From Bryobacterales bacterium (GTDB taxonomy: Bacteria > Acidobacteriota > Terriglobia > Bryobacterales > Bryobacteraceae), in assembly GCA_003142355.1 (NCBI GenBank), contig PLMF01000369.1:1-6185 (forward strand): a DNA stretch of 6,185 nucleotides, in the 5' to 3' direction. Below are positions 1 to 6,099 of the stretch, piece after piece (the stretch's first letter is position 1; each line of letters begins with the position of its first letter). The position numbers were made by a program, and so were the translations under genes. The notes under the pieces were generated by a model. That model did not search any database. It was not told where the DNA came from and worked only from the letters and a program-made list of their open reading frames with translations.

Positions 1-651
1 TACGCGCGCCAGAAGCAGCAATTGGAAACGGAGATTGCAGCGCAACGCGCGGCGTGGGAGGAAGAATCGGCCGGCGTGGAGCGCGAGCGCAAGGAGCAGG
101 AGGACAGCCTCAAGAAGCAGCGGCAGCGCGAAATCGAGGATTACGAATACAAGAAGGCGCTCGAGCGCAAGAAGGCACAGGACAAGTACGAGGAAGATGT
201 GCGCCTGGCCGAGAAGAAGAACAAGGAACGCCAGGAGGCGCTCGAAAAGGGCTGGCAGCAGCGCGAAGCGGCGCTCAAGGAACACGAGGACGAACTGGCG
301 CGCCTGCGCAAGGAAGCCGAGGAGTTCCCGGCGCGGCTTCAGAAAGAGGCCAAGGGAGCGGCGGAGCAATCGCGGCGCGAGACCGAAGCCAAATTCGAGC
401 AGCAGATGCTGGTGCTCAAGAAAGACGCCGAGACGGAGAAGCGGCTGGCCGAGTTGAAGGTGGGTACGCTCGAGGACGCGGTGGCGCGGCAGCAGACGCA
501 GATTGCGGCCATCGAGAAGCAACTGGCGGAGGCCAAGCAGCAGGTGCAGGACATCGCGGTGAAGGCCATCGAGGGCGCCAGCGGAGCCAAGGCGCTATCG
601 CACATCAACCAGATCGCCATGGAGCAGGCCAAGAACCGGCCGCAGGGATAG
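1..651 (+). CDS. Coiled-coil protein of unknown function, 3' part
   Basis: The reading frame is open from the first base of the window, so the gene starts upstream and 216 residues are visible. The TTG at 22 is only an internal codon that could be mistaken for a start. Visible residues 1 to about 187 are almost entirely Glu, Lys, Arg, Gln and Ala with Leu/Ile/Val at heptad-like spacing, the composition of a long alpha-helical coiled coil. One proline (about residue 110, in EEFPARL) may hinge two coil segments. The last 25 or so residues (ASGAKALSHINQIAMEQAKN) are less charged and look like a separate tail. No membrane segment, nucleotide-binding motif or catalytic motif is visible in this part. 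I do not recognise the family; a structural or scaffold role is suggested only by composition. It may not be related to the downstream sugar genes, because a gap with an inverted repeat and a likely promoter separates them. Confidence 0.75.
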   Translation, partial: YARQKQQLETEIAAQRAAWEEESAGVERERKEQEDSLKKQRQREIEDYEYKKALERKKAQDKYEEDVRLAEKKNKERQEALEKGWQQREAALKEHEDELARLRKEAEEFPARLQKEAKGAAEQSRRETEAKFEQQMLVLKKDAETEKRLAELKVGTLEDAVARQQTQIAAIEKQLAEAKQQVQDIAVKAIEGASGAKALSHINQIAMEQAKNRPQG

Positions 652-661
652 AACGCGGCCG
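637..661 (+). terminator. GC-rich inverted repeat across the stop codon, possible terminator
   Basis: CGGCCGC (637-643) pairs perfectly with GCGGCCG (655-661) around an 11-base loop that contains the TAG stop at 649-651. No T-run follows (CCTCACAAATAGG), so it is not a classical intrinsic terminator. It could act as a weak or Rho-assisted 3' end, or simply be a by-product of high GC. Confidence 0.3.
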
Positions 662-673
662 CCTCACAAATAG

Positions 674-681
674 GCTAAAAT
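674..681 (+). promoter_or_regulatory. Possible -10 element before the transporter gene
   Basis: GCTAAAAT contains TAAAAT (676-681), one mismatch from the TATAAT consensus, in an otherwise GC-rich gap. No convincing -35 box lies 16-18 bases upstream. The same GCTA-A/G-A-type core precedes two other genes in this window (4401-4408 and 5078-5084). If it is used, transcription would begin near 688 and the ATG at 680 could not be the start codon. Confidence 0.35.
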
Positions 682-715
682 GTTCGGTCGCTTCCAGCCG
701 GCGCGGCCACAGAAC

Positions 716-2005
716 ATGGCGATGCCCAAAATCAAAGGACTGCGATGGTGGATGATCAGCCTCATCATGCTCGGCTCGATCATCAACTACCTGACGCGCA
801 GCACTCTCGCGGTAGCCGCCCCGACCGTACTCCAGGACCTCCACATCACGACGCAACAATACTCCTGGATCGTTGGTGCTTTCCAGGGCGCCATCATGAC
901 ACAGCCAATCTGCGGCTATGTTCTGGACGTGGTCGGCCTCAAAATCGGCTTCGCCATATTCGCCGTCGCCTGGTCGCTGGTGAACATGGCGCATGGCCTG
1001 GCCAACAGTTGGCAGGCATTTGCCGGCCTTCGGGGCCTGCTGGGGTTCAGCGAGGGCTCGGCCAACCCGGCGGGTATGAAGGCCACTGCCGAGTGGTTTC
1101 CCGCGCGGGAACGAGGGCTCGCCGGCGGCGTCTACAACATAGGCGCCTCGGTCGGCTCCATGCTTGCCCCTCCACTGGTGGCTTGGGCCATCCTGAGCTA
1201 CAACTGGCGGGCGGCGTTTGTGATCACGGGCAGCCTGGGCTTGGTTTGGGTGGTCCTGTGGTTGTTGCTCTATCAATCGCCTGCCAGCCATCCCGCTCTC
1301 TCGAACGAGGAGAGGAACTACATCTCCTCGGGACAGGAGACGCGCCTGCGGAGCGACGGGACCCGCCCATCGTTCATGAAGATCCTCAGGCAGCGCAACT
1401 TTTGGGGAATCGCCGTGCCGCGTTTTCTGGCCGATCCGACATGGGGCACGCTCAGTTTCTGGCTGCCGCTGTATCTGAGCAGCGTCCGCCATATGGATTT
1501 GAGGCACATCGCGCTGTTTGCCTGGATCCCATTCCTGGCCGCCGATTTCGGCTGCGTATTTGGCGGTCTGGTCGCCATGGCGCTTCAAAAACACGGCGGC
1601 CTCAGCGTGATCGACGCTCGCCGCTCGGTTTTCACCTTGGGCGCTTTCCTGATGCTGGGAGTGGGGTTCGTCGGATTCGTCGAGAGCCCGTATGCGGCCA
1701 TCGCCCTGCTGAGCCTCGGCGGCTTTGCGCACCAGACTCTGTCGGTGACCGTGATCACCATGGCGTCCGACCTGTTCAAGAGAAATGAGGTAGCCACCGC
1801 CGCTGGGATGGCCGGCACATTTGGCAATGCGGGCCTGCTCATATTCTCTCTGCTGATTGGGGGGCTGGTCGCCACCGTCGGCTACACGCCGTTCTTCATT
1901 TGCCTGGGTATGCTCGACCTGATTGGCGCCGTGGTCGTCTGGACCCTGGTTCGCGAGCGCAACATCGGCGGCGAGACGCCCGTACTGCGGGCAAAACCGG
2001 TCTAA
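716..2005 (+). CDS. exuT: ExuT-like MFS hexuronate (anion:cation) symporter
   Basis: This is a 429-residue inner-membrane transporter of the major facilitator superfamily, anion:cation symporter family, closest to what I recall of E. coli ExuT (galacturonate/glucuronate:H+ symport). From the ATG at 716, shared blocks are NYLTRSTLAVAAP (24-36), TTQQYSWI (45-52), GYVLDVVGLKIG (67-78, the loop 2-3 motif), EWFPARERGLA (126-136), the PRFLADPTWGT segment (235-245), GGFAHQTLS (335-343) and SDLFKRNEVATAAG (351-364). About twelve hydrophobic segments are visible in two halves, split by a charged loop at about 195-225. The length is normal for the family. The start is uncertain: ATG 680 overlaps a -10-like box, and neither 716 nor 722 has a clear ribosome binding site. 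The stop is one base before the GH43 start, so the two are very probably one operon. The substrate is inferred from family resemblance: hexuronates or aldouronic acids are likely, other sugar acids possible. Confidence 0.85.
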   Translation: MAMPKIKGLRWWMISLIMLGSIINYLTRSTLAVAAPTVLQDLHITTQQYSWIVGAFQGAIMTQPICGYVLDVVGLKIGFAIFAVAWSLVNMAHGLANSWQAFAGLRGLLGFSEGSANPAGMKATAEWFPARERGLAGGVYNIGASVGSMLAPPLVAWAILSYNWRAAFVITGSLGLVWVVLWLLLYQSPASHPALSNEERNYISSGQETRLRSDGTRPSFMKILRQRNFWGIAVPRFLADPTWGTLSFWLPLYLSSVRHMDLRHIALFAWIPFLAADFGCVFGGLVAMALQKHGGLSVIDARRSVFTLGAFLMLGVGFVGFVESPYAAIALLSLGGFAHQTLSVTVITMASDLFKRNEVATAAGMAGTFGNAGLLIFSLLIGGLVATVGYTPFFICLGMLDLIGAVVVWTLVRERNIGGETPVLRAKPV

Positions 2006-2006
2006 T

Positions 2007-3668
2007 ATGTCAGACGATACTCTGAAAATCCGGAATCCGATTCTGCCCGGGTTCAATCCCGACCCATCGATTATCCGCGTCGGCGACGACTATTACATTG
2101 CCACCTCGACATTCGAGTGGTTTCCCGGAGTCCAGATCCACCATTCGCGGGATTTGGTCCATTGGCGTTTGCTGACGCGCCCGCTGACGCGCGCCAGTCA
2201 ACTGAACATGCTCGGCGACCCGGACTCTTGCGGGATTTGGGCGCCGTGCCTCAGCTACGACGAGGGCCTCTATTACCTGATCTACACCGACGTCAAGCGC
2301 TACGGACGCACCACCCAGGGAGCTGCCACCGGCGCGTCGCTGAGGGATACGCACAATTACCTGGTGACCAGCCCGCGCATCGACGGCGAGTGGTCGGACC
2401 CGGTTTACCTCAACAGCAGCGGCTTCGATCCTTCCTTGTTCCATGACGGCGACGGTCGAAAATACCTGCTCAACATGGTCTGGGATCATCGGCCGGGCTG
2501 CAACCGCTTTTCAGGAATCGCGTTGCAGGAGTATTCCCCCCGGGAACGCAAGCTGGTGGGGCGCCCCCATCTGATTTTCACGGGCACGCCACTGGGTTTT
2601 ACCGAAGGTCCGCATCTATATAAGCGCGGCGGCTACTACTACCTGCTGACGGCGGAGGGAGGAACGGGATGGGGGCACGCCGTCACCATGGCGCGGTCGC
2701 GCGAGCTGACCGGGCCTTACGAACTCCATCCGGATGTGTACATCCTGACATCTCGCCACCGCCCGGATATCGAACTGCAACGCGCCGGGCACGCCGATCT
2801 GGTCGAAACTCAAAGTGGGGAGACCTATATGGTGCACCTGTGCGGCCGGCCCATTCGCAATCGGGGGCGCTGCACGCTGGGCCGCGAAACGGCGATTCAG
2901 CGGATGGTGTGGTCGGCGGACGGCTGGCTGCGGACGGTGGACGGCCAAGGGCTGCCATATTCCGAGGCTTCCGCTCCGGCACTCCCGGTTCACGCGTTCC
3001 CCGCGCCGCCGGCTCGCGACGACTTCGACCAGCCGAAACTGGCGTTGGACTTCCAGTGGCTGCGGTCGCCATGGCCGGGTGAGCTCTTCAGCCTGACCGA
3101 ACGTCCGGGCCACTTGCGTCTGTACGGCCGGGAAACATTGGGCAGCCTGTTTCGCCAGGCTCTGGTCGCCCGCCGGCAGCAGGCTCACTGCTTCAGTGCC
3201 GCCACGGCGATTGACTTCGAGCCGGAGCAGTTCCAGCAGATGGCTGGCCTGGTCTGCTACTACAACGGCAGCAAGTTTCACTACCTGTACGTCTCGCATG
3301 ACGCTCGTTTGGGGAAGCACATTCGCGTCATGTCCTGCCTCCCGGACCAAGTTCAGTCGGACGTCTTTACGGCGCCGATTGCGGTGCCCAGCGGTATACC
3401 GGTGCATCTGCGGGTCGAGGTGGACTACGAGCGGCTTCATTTCGCGTACCGGTTAGACGGCCAGGACTGGTGTTGGCTGCCCGGACAGTGGGATGCCAGC
3501 ATCCTGTCGGATGAAGCGGGACCTCCTGGAAATCCGAATTTCACGGGCGCCTTTGTCGGGATGTGTTGTCAGGACCTGGCGGGAACCCGCCGGGCGGCGG
3601 ATTTCGATTACTTCGTCTACCGGGAGCGCGGTTATCTTGCCAATCCGTTCGTGGACGCCGGCGTCTAA
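2007..3668 (+). CDS. xynB: GH43 beta-xylosidase / alpha-arabinofuranosidase
   Basis: This is a 553-residue glycoside hydrolase of family 43, resembling the Selenomonas SXA and Bacillus XynB type that removes xylose from the non-reducing end of xylo-oligosaccharides and often arabinose too. The N-terminal five-bladed propeller (about 8-330) carries the expected catalytic residues: general base Asp19 (GFNPDPSI), pKa-modulating Asp141 (GFDPSLFHD) and general acid Glu200 (TEGPHLY). His262 (GHADLVET) and Arg293 (LGRETAIQ) are the family's conserved active-site residues. The C-terminal beta-sandwich (about 338-540, from RDDFD to DFDYFVYRE) is the usual GH43 partner that closes the active site. There is no signal peptide, so it should act in the cytoplasm on imported oligomers. 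I chose ATG 2007, where homology begins; the ORF extends to 1923 inside the transporter. Only one base separates it from the exuT stop and no good Shine-Dalgarno is visible, which suggests translational coupling. Exact substrate preference cannot be read from sequence. Confidence 0.92.
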   Translation: MSDDTLKIRNPILPGFNPDPSIIRVGDDYYIATSTFEWFPGVQIHHSRDLVHWRLLTRPLTRASQLNMLGDPDSCGIWAPCLSYDEGLYYLIYTDVKRYGRTTQGAATGASLRDTHNYLVTSPRIDGEWSDPVYLNSSGFDPSLFHDGDGRKYLLNMVWDHRPGCNRFSGIALQEYSPRERKLVGRPHLIFTGTPLGFTEGPHLYKRGGYYYLLTAEGGTGWGHAVTMARSRELTGPYELHPDVYILTSRHRPDIELQRAGHADLVETQSGETYMVHLCGRPIRNRGRCTLGRETAIQRMVWSADGWLRTVDGQGLPYSEASAPALPVHAFPAPPARDDFDQPKLALDFQWLRSPWPGELFSLTERPGHLRLYGRETLGSLFRQALVARRQQAHCFSAATAIDFEPEQFQQMAGLVCYYNGSKFHYLYVSHDARLGKHIRVMSCLPDQVQSDVFTAPIAVPSGIPVHLRVEVDYERLHFAYRLDGQDWCWLPGQWDASILSDEAGPPGNPNFTGAFVGMCCQDLAGTRRAADFDYFVYRERGYLANPFVDAGV

Positions 3669-3672
3669 GAGC

Positions 3673-3703
3673 GGTATTGCGCGGGAGAACGGCGCGTATT
3701 ACC
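3673..3703 (+). promoter_or_regulatory. Imperfect dyad upstream of vapB, candidate operator
   Basis: GGTA (3673-3676) and TACC (3700-3703) flank an inner GCGC (3679-3682) and GCGC (3692-3695), giving an imperfect two-part dyad centred near 3688. GTATT also occurs twice as a direct repeat (3674-3678 and 3696-3700), 22 bases apart, about two helical turns. It ends ten bases before the antitoxin ATG, where ribbon-helix-helix antitoxins usually bind to repress their own operon. No clear -35/-10 pair is visible in this short gap. The assignment rests on position and symmetry only. Confidence 0.3.
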
Positions 3704-3712
3704 CTGGGGATC

Positions 3713-3955
3713 ATGCGCACGATCTCGGTGAAGTTGCCCGACCATCTCCTCATTCAGCTCGGCCAAGAGGCCAAGACGAGGCGGGTGACCAAATCCCAGC
3801 TTGTGCGGGAAAACCTCGAAAAGGGTCTGCATGAGCAACCGCCGGCCGGCGCAGTCTCGTGTTACGACCTGGCGCGCGACCTTGCCGGCACGGTGAAAGG
3901 CCTGCCCAAAGATCTGGCCGACAACCCGGAATACATGGAAGGTTTTGGCCAGTGA
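3713..3955 (+). CDS. vapB: VapB-type ribbon-helix-helix antitoxin
   Basis: This 80-residue protein fits the antitoxin of a VapBC pair. Residues 1-38 (MRTISVKLPDHLLIQLGQEA onward) match a ribbon-helix-helix fold: an N-terminal beta strand, RTISVKLPD, that would lie in the DNA major groove, then two helices, the second beginning at about TKSQLVRE. The remaining tail (about 49-80, YDLARDLAGTVKGLPKDLAD and on) is the likely toxin-neutralising segment. ATG 3713 is chosen because the strand begins there; a GGGGA sits only two bases upstream, so the ribosome binding site is poorly spaced. The frame is open back to 3563 inside the GH43 gene, but that extension has no homology value. The stop overlaps the toxin start. 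As in the family, the antitoxin probably also represses its own promoter. Confidence 0.8.
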   Translation: MRTISVKLPDHLLIQLGQEAKTRRVTKSQLVRENLEKGLHEQPPAGAVSCYDLARDLAGTVKGLPKDLADNPEYMEGFGQ

Positions 3956-4371
3956 AGAAAGGTCCGGGCCTGCTCGATACCGGCCCGCTGGTCAGCTTTC
4001 TCGGCTCCGGGTTGAGACACCATTCGTGGACTTGCGAACAATGGAAGCTCTTTCGCCCGCCGCTGCTGACGTGCGAGCCAGTCCTTACGGAGGCGGCGTT
4101 CCTGCTGAAACGGGAAGGCCGCGAAGCCGATCCTCTGTTTGCCTTGCTGGAGCGGGGAGTGATCCGTATTGCGCTCGACATCGAGGAGCAGCAGGCGGAT
4201 CTGCGGGCGCTGATGCATCGCTACCGCAACCGGCCCATGTCGCTGGCGGATGCGTGTCTGGTTCGACTATCGGAGATCGAAACGGCTGGAGAGGTCTTCA
4301 CGCTGGACTCCGGTTTCCGCATCTACCGCCGCCATGGGAACAAGGTGATCCCGGTATGGATGCCGGATTGA
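3952..4371 (+). CDS. vapC: VapC-type PIN-domain ribonuclease toxin
   Basis: This is a 139-residue PIN-domain protein, the usual size for a VapC toxin. PIN toxins are Mg2+-dependent RNases that cut tRNA or rRNA and stop translation unless bound by antitoxin. The acidic metal-binding set is present: Asp9 (GLLDTGPLV), Glu47 (VLTEAAFLL), Asp100 (MSLADACLV) and Asp119 (FTLDSGF), so the active site looks intact. The GTG start overlaps the antitoxin stop by four bases (GTGA at 3952-3955), and GGAAGG at 3937-3942 gives a well-spaced ribosome binding site. The overlap implies coupled translation. The RNA target cannot be told from sequence. An alternative role as a non-toxin PIN nuclease is less likely because of the adjacent antitoxin. 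Confidence 0.85.
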   Translation: MKKGPGLLDTGPLVSFLGSGLRHHSWTCEQWKLFRPPLLTCEPVLTEAAFLLKREGREADPLFALLERGVIRIALDIEEQQADLRALMHRYRNRPMSLADACLVRLSEIETAGEVFTLDSGFRIYRRHGNKVIPVWMPD

Positions 4372-4400
4372 AGTTGAACAATTTGGCCCCTCCGCCGTGC

Positions 4401-4408
4401 GCTAGAAT
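4401..4408 (+). promoter_or_regulatory. Likely -10 element of the Uma2-family gene
   Basis: GCTAGAAT contains TAGAAT (4403-4408), a good -10 hexamer, ending 19 bases before the ATG at 4428. No clear -35 is visible: TTGAAC at 4374-4379 lies 23 bases away, too far, and TTTGGC at 4382 only 15 away. It lies in the 56-base gap after vapC, so the Uma2 gene probably has its own promoter. Confidence 0.4.
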
Positions 4409-4427
4409 CGGTTATCGGGAGACCGCT

Positions 4428-4985
4428 ATGGCAAGCCTTCCCAATCCGAGAACCGTCACCTATGAAGAGTGGCTGCACATGCCCGAAGTGCAGGACGCCA
4501 CTGAAGAAGTGGTGAACGGCGAGATCCGAATCATGCCCCCTCCGAAATGGAAACACGCAGCGATCGTCAGGCGAATCCGCCTATCGCTGGAACGCCAGTT
4601 GGACCCCGACAAGGTACTCGTTCACGACTCCCAGTTTGGGCTCATTATCTCCCAGCAGCCGCTCACGTCGCGAGTGCCGGACCTAGCCGTGTTTAAGGCG
4701 GATACCGTCGTCGAGCGGGACGGCTACATCCATTCCGCCCCCCAACTGGTCGTCGAAGTCCTCTCCCCCGCCAACACCCGCCGCGGACGCGAAGAAAAGA
4801 TCGGCGACTACGCCAGCATCGGGGTGCCCGAAGTCTGGGTGGTCTCGCCGGAAGGTGGGACGGTCGAGATTCTATACCTCGCCGAAGGGTATCTCCGCTC
4901 CGCGCAAGTCCTGCGGGAAGGCGTCCTCACCCCGAGGCATTTCCCTGGCGTGCAAGTCGAAATCGCCCGGATCTGGCCGGAGTAA
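4428..4985 (+). CDS. Uma2-family (DUF820) putative PD-(D/E)xK nuclease
   Basis: This is a 185-residue protein of the Uma2/DUF820 family, predicted endonuclease-like folds of the PD-(D/E)xK superfamily found in many copies in cyanobacteria, Acidobacteriota and others; their biological role is poorly known. It starts with the typical entry YEEWLHMPE (about 12-20). Acidic and basic catalytic candidates are in place: Asp85 (RVPDLAVF), Glu110 (LVVEVLSP) and Lys124 (REEKIGDYA), followed by the conserved GVPEVWVV strand (132-139). The length is normal. ATG 4428 is supported by GGGAGA at 4417-4422, with GGAG six bases from the start. The frame extends upstream to 3945 through the toxin gene, but that part is only a shadow. 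A stem-loop follows seven bases after the stop. It is probably a single-gene transcription unit. It could be a mobile-element hitchhiker or a defence-related nuclease, but nothing here proves either. Confidence 0.88.
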   Translation: MASLPNPRTVTYEEWLHMPEVQDATEEVVNGEIRIMPPPKWKHAAIVRRIRLSLERQLDPDKVLVHDSQFGLIISQQPLTSRVPDLAVFKADTVVERDGYIHSAPQLVVEVLSPANTRRGREEKIGDYASIGVPEVWVVSPEGGTVEILYLAEGYLRSAQVLREGVLTPRHFPGVQVEIARIWPE

Positions 4986-4991
4986 TGCACC

Positions 4992-5019
4992 CGCTGCCCG
5001 ATTTCACCGTTGGGCGGCG
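4992..5019 (+). terminator. Stem-loop after the Uma2 gene, probable terminator
   Basis: Bases 4992-5001 pair with 5010-5019 in a ten-base-pair stem (two G-U pairs) around an eight-base loop, starting seven bases after the stop codon. The 3' flank has no T-run (CTGTTAGG), so it would be an atypical intrinsic or Rho-assisted terminator separating this gene from the ribosomal protein operon. Confidence 0.4.
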
Positions 5020-5050
5020 CTGTTAGGCTCAGGAAGGAAGACGCCCCCAT

Positions 5051-5084
5051 TTGACATTCCACCCTCCGGACCCGTAAGCTAAAT
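5051..5084 (+). promoter_or_regulatory. Likely promoter of the rplM-rpsI operon
   Basis: TTGACA (5051-5056) is a perfect -35 consensus. Two overlapping -10 candidates follow: TAAGCT (5075-5080), 18 bases away, and TAAATG (5080-5085), 23 bases away. The second carries the GCTAAAT core seen before other genes here. The ATG at 5083 lies inside this element, arguing that L13 starts at 5119. Confidence 0.5.
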
Positions 5085-5118
5085 GTTTTGCACCCCGAAG
5101 GGTTGGAGAAGTGTGTCA

Positions 5119-5565
5119 ATGAGTACCGAGTTCCCCTCCAAAGACGGCATAGTTCGCCAGTGGCATGTCATCGACGCCCAGAACGTGGTTTTGGGCAAGC
5201 TCGCCAGCAAGGCGGCGATGCTATTGATGGGCAAGCATAAACCGTCGTACACGCCGTTTCTGGACACCGGCGATCACGTGATCGTCATTAATGCGGCCAA
5301 AGTCCATCTCACCGGCCGAAAAGAAGACAACAAAGTGTATCGCCATTTCACCGGGTATCCGGGCGGATTGGTGGAAAAGAGCTTCAGGCGGGTGCGCGCG
5401 GAAAAGCCCATCCGCATTGTGGAAGATGCCATCGCGGGCATGCTTCCCAAGACCAAGCTCGGCAAACAGATGTACCGGAAACTGAATGTTTACGCGGGTG
5501 ACCGTCATCCGCACGCGGCGCAGAAACCGGTCGTGCTGGCTGTGAAACGGAAGGTACTAGTTTAG
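5119..5565 (+). CDS. rplM: 50S ribosomal protein L13
   Basis: This is ribosomal protein L13 (uL13), 148 residues, an early-assembly protein of the large subunit that binds 23S rRNA. Family signatures are [16 protein letters not shown] (15-30), GKHKPSYTP (38-46), [18 protein letters not shown] (49-66), [12 protein letters not shown] (72-83) and [20 protein letters not shown] (107-126), then HPHAAQKP near the C-terminus. The length is slightly above the common 142 because of a basic tail (AVKRKVLV). ATG 5119 gives the family-like N-terminus; GGAG at 5105-5108 is ten bases upstream, and an in-frame GTG at 5113 is an alternative. The longer ORF start at 5083 lies within the promoter. The gene shares one base with rpsI, the usual L13-S9 operon. 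Confidence 0.96.
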   Translation: MSTEFPSKDGIVRQWHVIDAQNVVLGKLASKAAMLLMGKHKPSYTPFLDTGDHVIVINAAKVHLTGRKEDNKVYRHFTGYPGGLVEKSFRRVRAEKPIRIVEDAIAGMLPKTKLGKQMYRKLNVYAGDRHPHAAQKPVVLAVKRKVLV

Positions 5566-5963
5566 TGCTAGCGAAGATAGATCAACATTTAGGTACGGGC
5601 CGCCGCAAACGTTCGGTGGCTCGGGTGTTCTTACGGCCCGGCACGGGCGTGATCAAGGTCAACCACCGCGCGTTCGAAAATTATTTCCCCACGGAAAGTT
5701 CGCGCGCCGTGGTGCGGCAGCCTTTGCAGGCCACCGAGACCATGGAGAAGTTCGACATTTTGATAACCGCCGACGGCGGCGGCGTCGCCGGCCAGGCGGG
5801 CGCGGCCCGTCTGGGCATTGCCCGGGCTTTGGTGGAGTTCAATGCGGAGCTGCGGCCCCGGCTGAAAAAGCTGGGCCTTCTGACCCGCGACCCGCGCGCG
5901 CACGAACGGAAGAAGTATGGCCAGAAGGGCGCCCGCAAGCGGTTCCAGTTCTCCAAACGGTAA
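5565..5963 (+). CDS. rpsI: 30S ribosomal protein S9
   Basis: This is ribosomal protein S9 (uS9), 132 residues, close to the usual 130. It sits in the head of the 30S subunit and its C-terminal Lys/Arg tail touches P-site tRNA. Signatures are [17 protein letters not shown] (10-26), [19 protein letters not shown] (71-89) and a C-terminal [14 protein letters not shown] (106-119) ending in QFSKR. The start is GTG, overlapping the L13 stop by a single base (TAGTG); GGAAGG at 5549-5554, ten bases upstream inside rplM, serves as the likely ribosome binding site. Co-translation with rplM is expected. No anomaly is visible. Confidence 0.96.
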   Translation: MLAKIDQHLGTGRRKRSVARVFLRPGTGVIKVNHRAFENYFPTESSRAVVRQPLQATETMEKFDILITADGGGVAGQAGAARLGIARALVEFNAELRPRLKKLGLLTRDPRAHERKKYGQKGARKRFQFSKR

Positions 5964-5997
5964 AGTCCCACGTGAAGCAGCCTTCGGTTCCCTCTTC

Positions 5998-6025
5998 CGC
6001 GGCGCAAATCTCGCTTTGGGCCGCG
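5998..6025 (+). other. Stem-loop in the rpsI-rpsB gap
   Basis: CGCGGC (5998-6003) pairs with GCCGCG (6020-6025); after a G-G mismatch, CAAA (6005-6008) pairs with TTTG (6015-6018), closing a six-base loop. That gives ten pairs with one mismatch. No T-run follows, so it is not a standard intrinsic terminator. It could be a 3' end for rpsI, an RNA processing site, or part of the rpsB leader. Confidence 0.4.
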
Positions 6026-6061
6026 CGGCGGATGACGGGACAATGATGGAAGGCTTGGACC

Positions 6062-6095
6062 GAGGGGTTCGCCCCTCTCAACTAAATTGAGGAGG
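6062..6095 (+). promoter_or_regulatory. Structured rpsB leader with competing hairpins at the ribosome binding site
   Basis: Hairpin A is GAGGGG (6062-6067), loop TTCG, CCCCTC (6072-6077): six perfect pairs. Hairpin B pairs CCTCTCAA (6074-6081) with 6087-6095 around the loop CTAAA, with G6091 bulged: eight pairs that take in the Shine-Dalgarno GGAGG (6091-6095). Both need 6074-6077, so they exclude each other in full; with A formed, only a four-pair remnant of B (TCAA/TTGA) remains and GGAGG is free. Known S2 autoregulation in E. coli acts through the rpsB leader; whether this unrelated-looking structure does the same is inferred. Confidence 0.4.
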
Positions 6096-6099
6096 TAGT

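Noticed and set aside
54..755. Plus-strand reading frame of 233 codons overlapping the coiled-coil gene
   Set aside because: The translation is a low-complexity Gly/Arg/Ala shadow of the repetitive GAG/AAG-rich coiled-coil frame and has no domain signal.
1923..2006. Upstream extension of the GH43 gene
   Set aside because: It lies inside the transporter coding sequence and the GH43 homology begins just after ATG 2007.
605..2056. Long minus-strand reading frame (483 codons) opposite the transporter
   Set aside because: It mirrors a clear MFS gene; its translation is rich in Gln, Arg, His and Asp without hydrophobic pattern or motif, as expected from the antisense of a GC-rich gene.
2616..3440. 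Minus-strand reading frame (274 codons) opposite the GH43 gene
   Set aside because: The plus strand encodes an unmistakable GH43 enzyme with catalytic residues in place; the antisense product shows no recognisable motif.
3654..3665. Perfect 12-base palindrome GACGCCGGCGTC at the end of the GH43 gene
   Set aside because: As RNA it would form only a four-pair stem with a four-base loop and no T-run follows; chance is likely in GC-rich DNA, so I do not call it a terminator.
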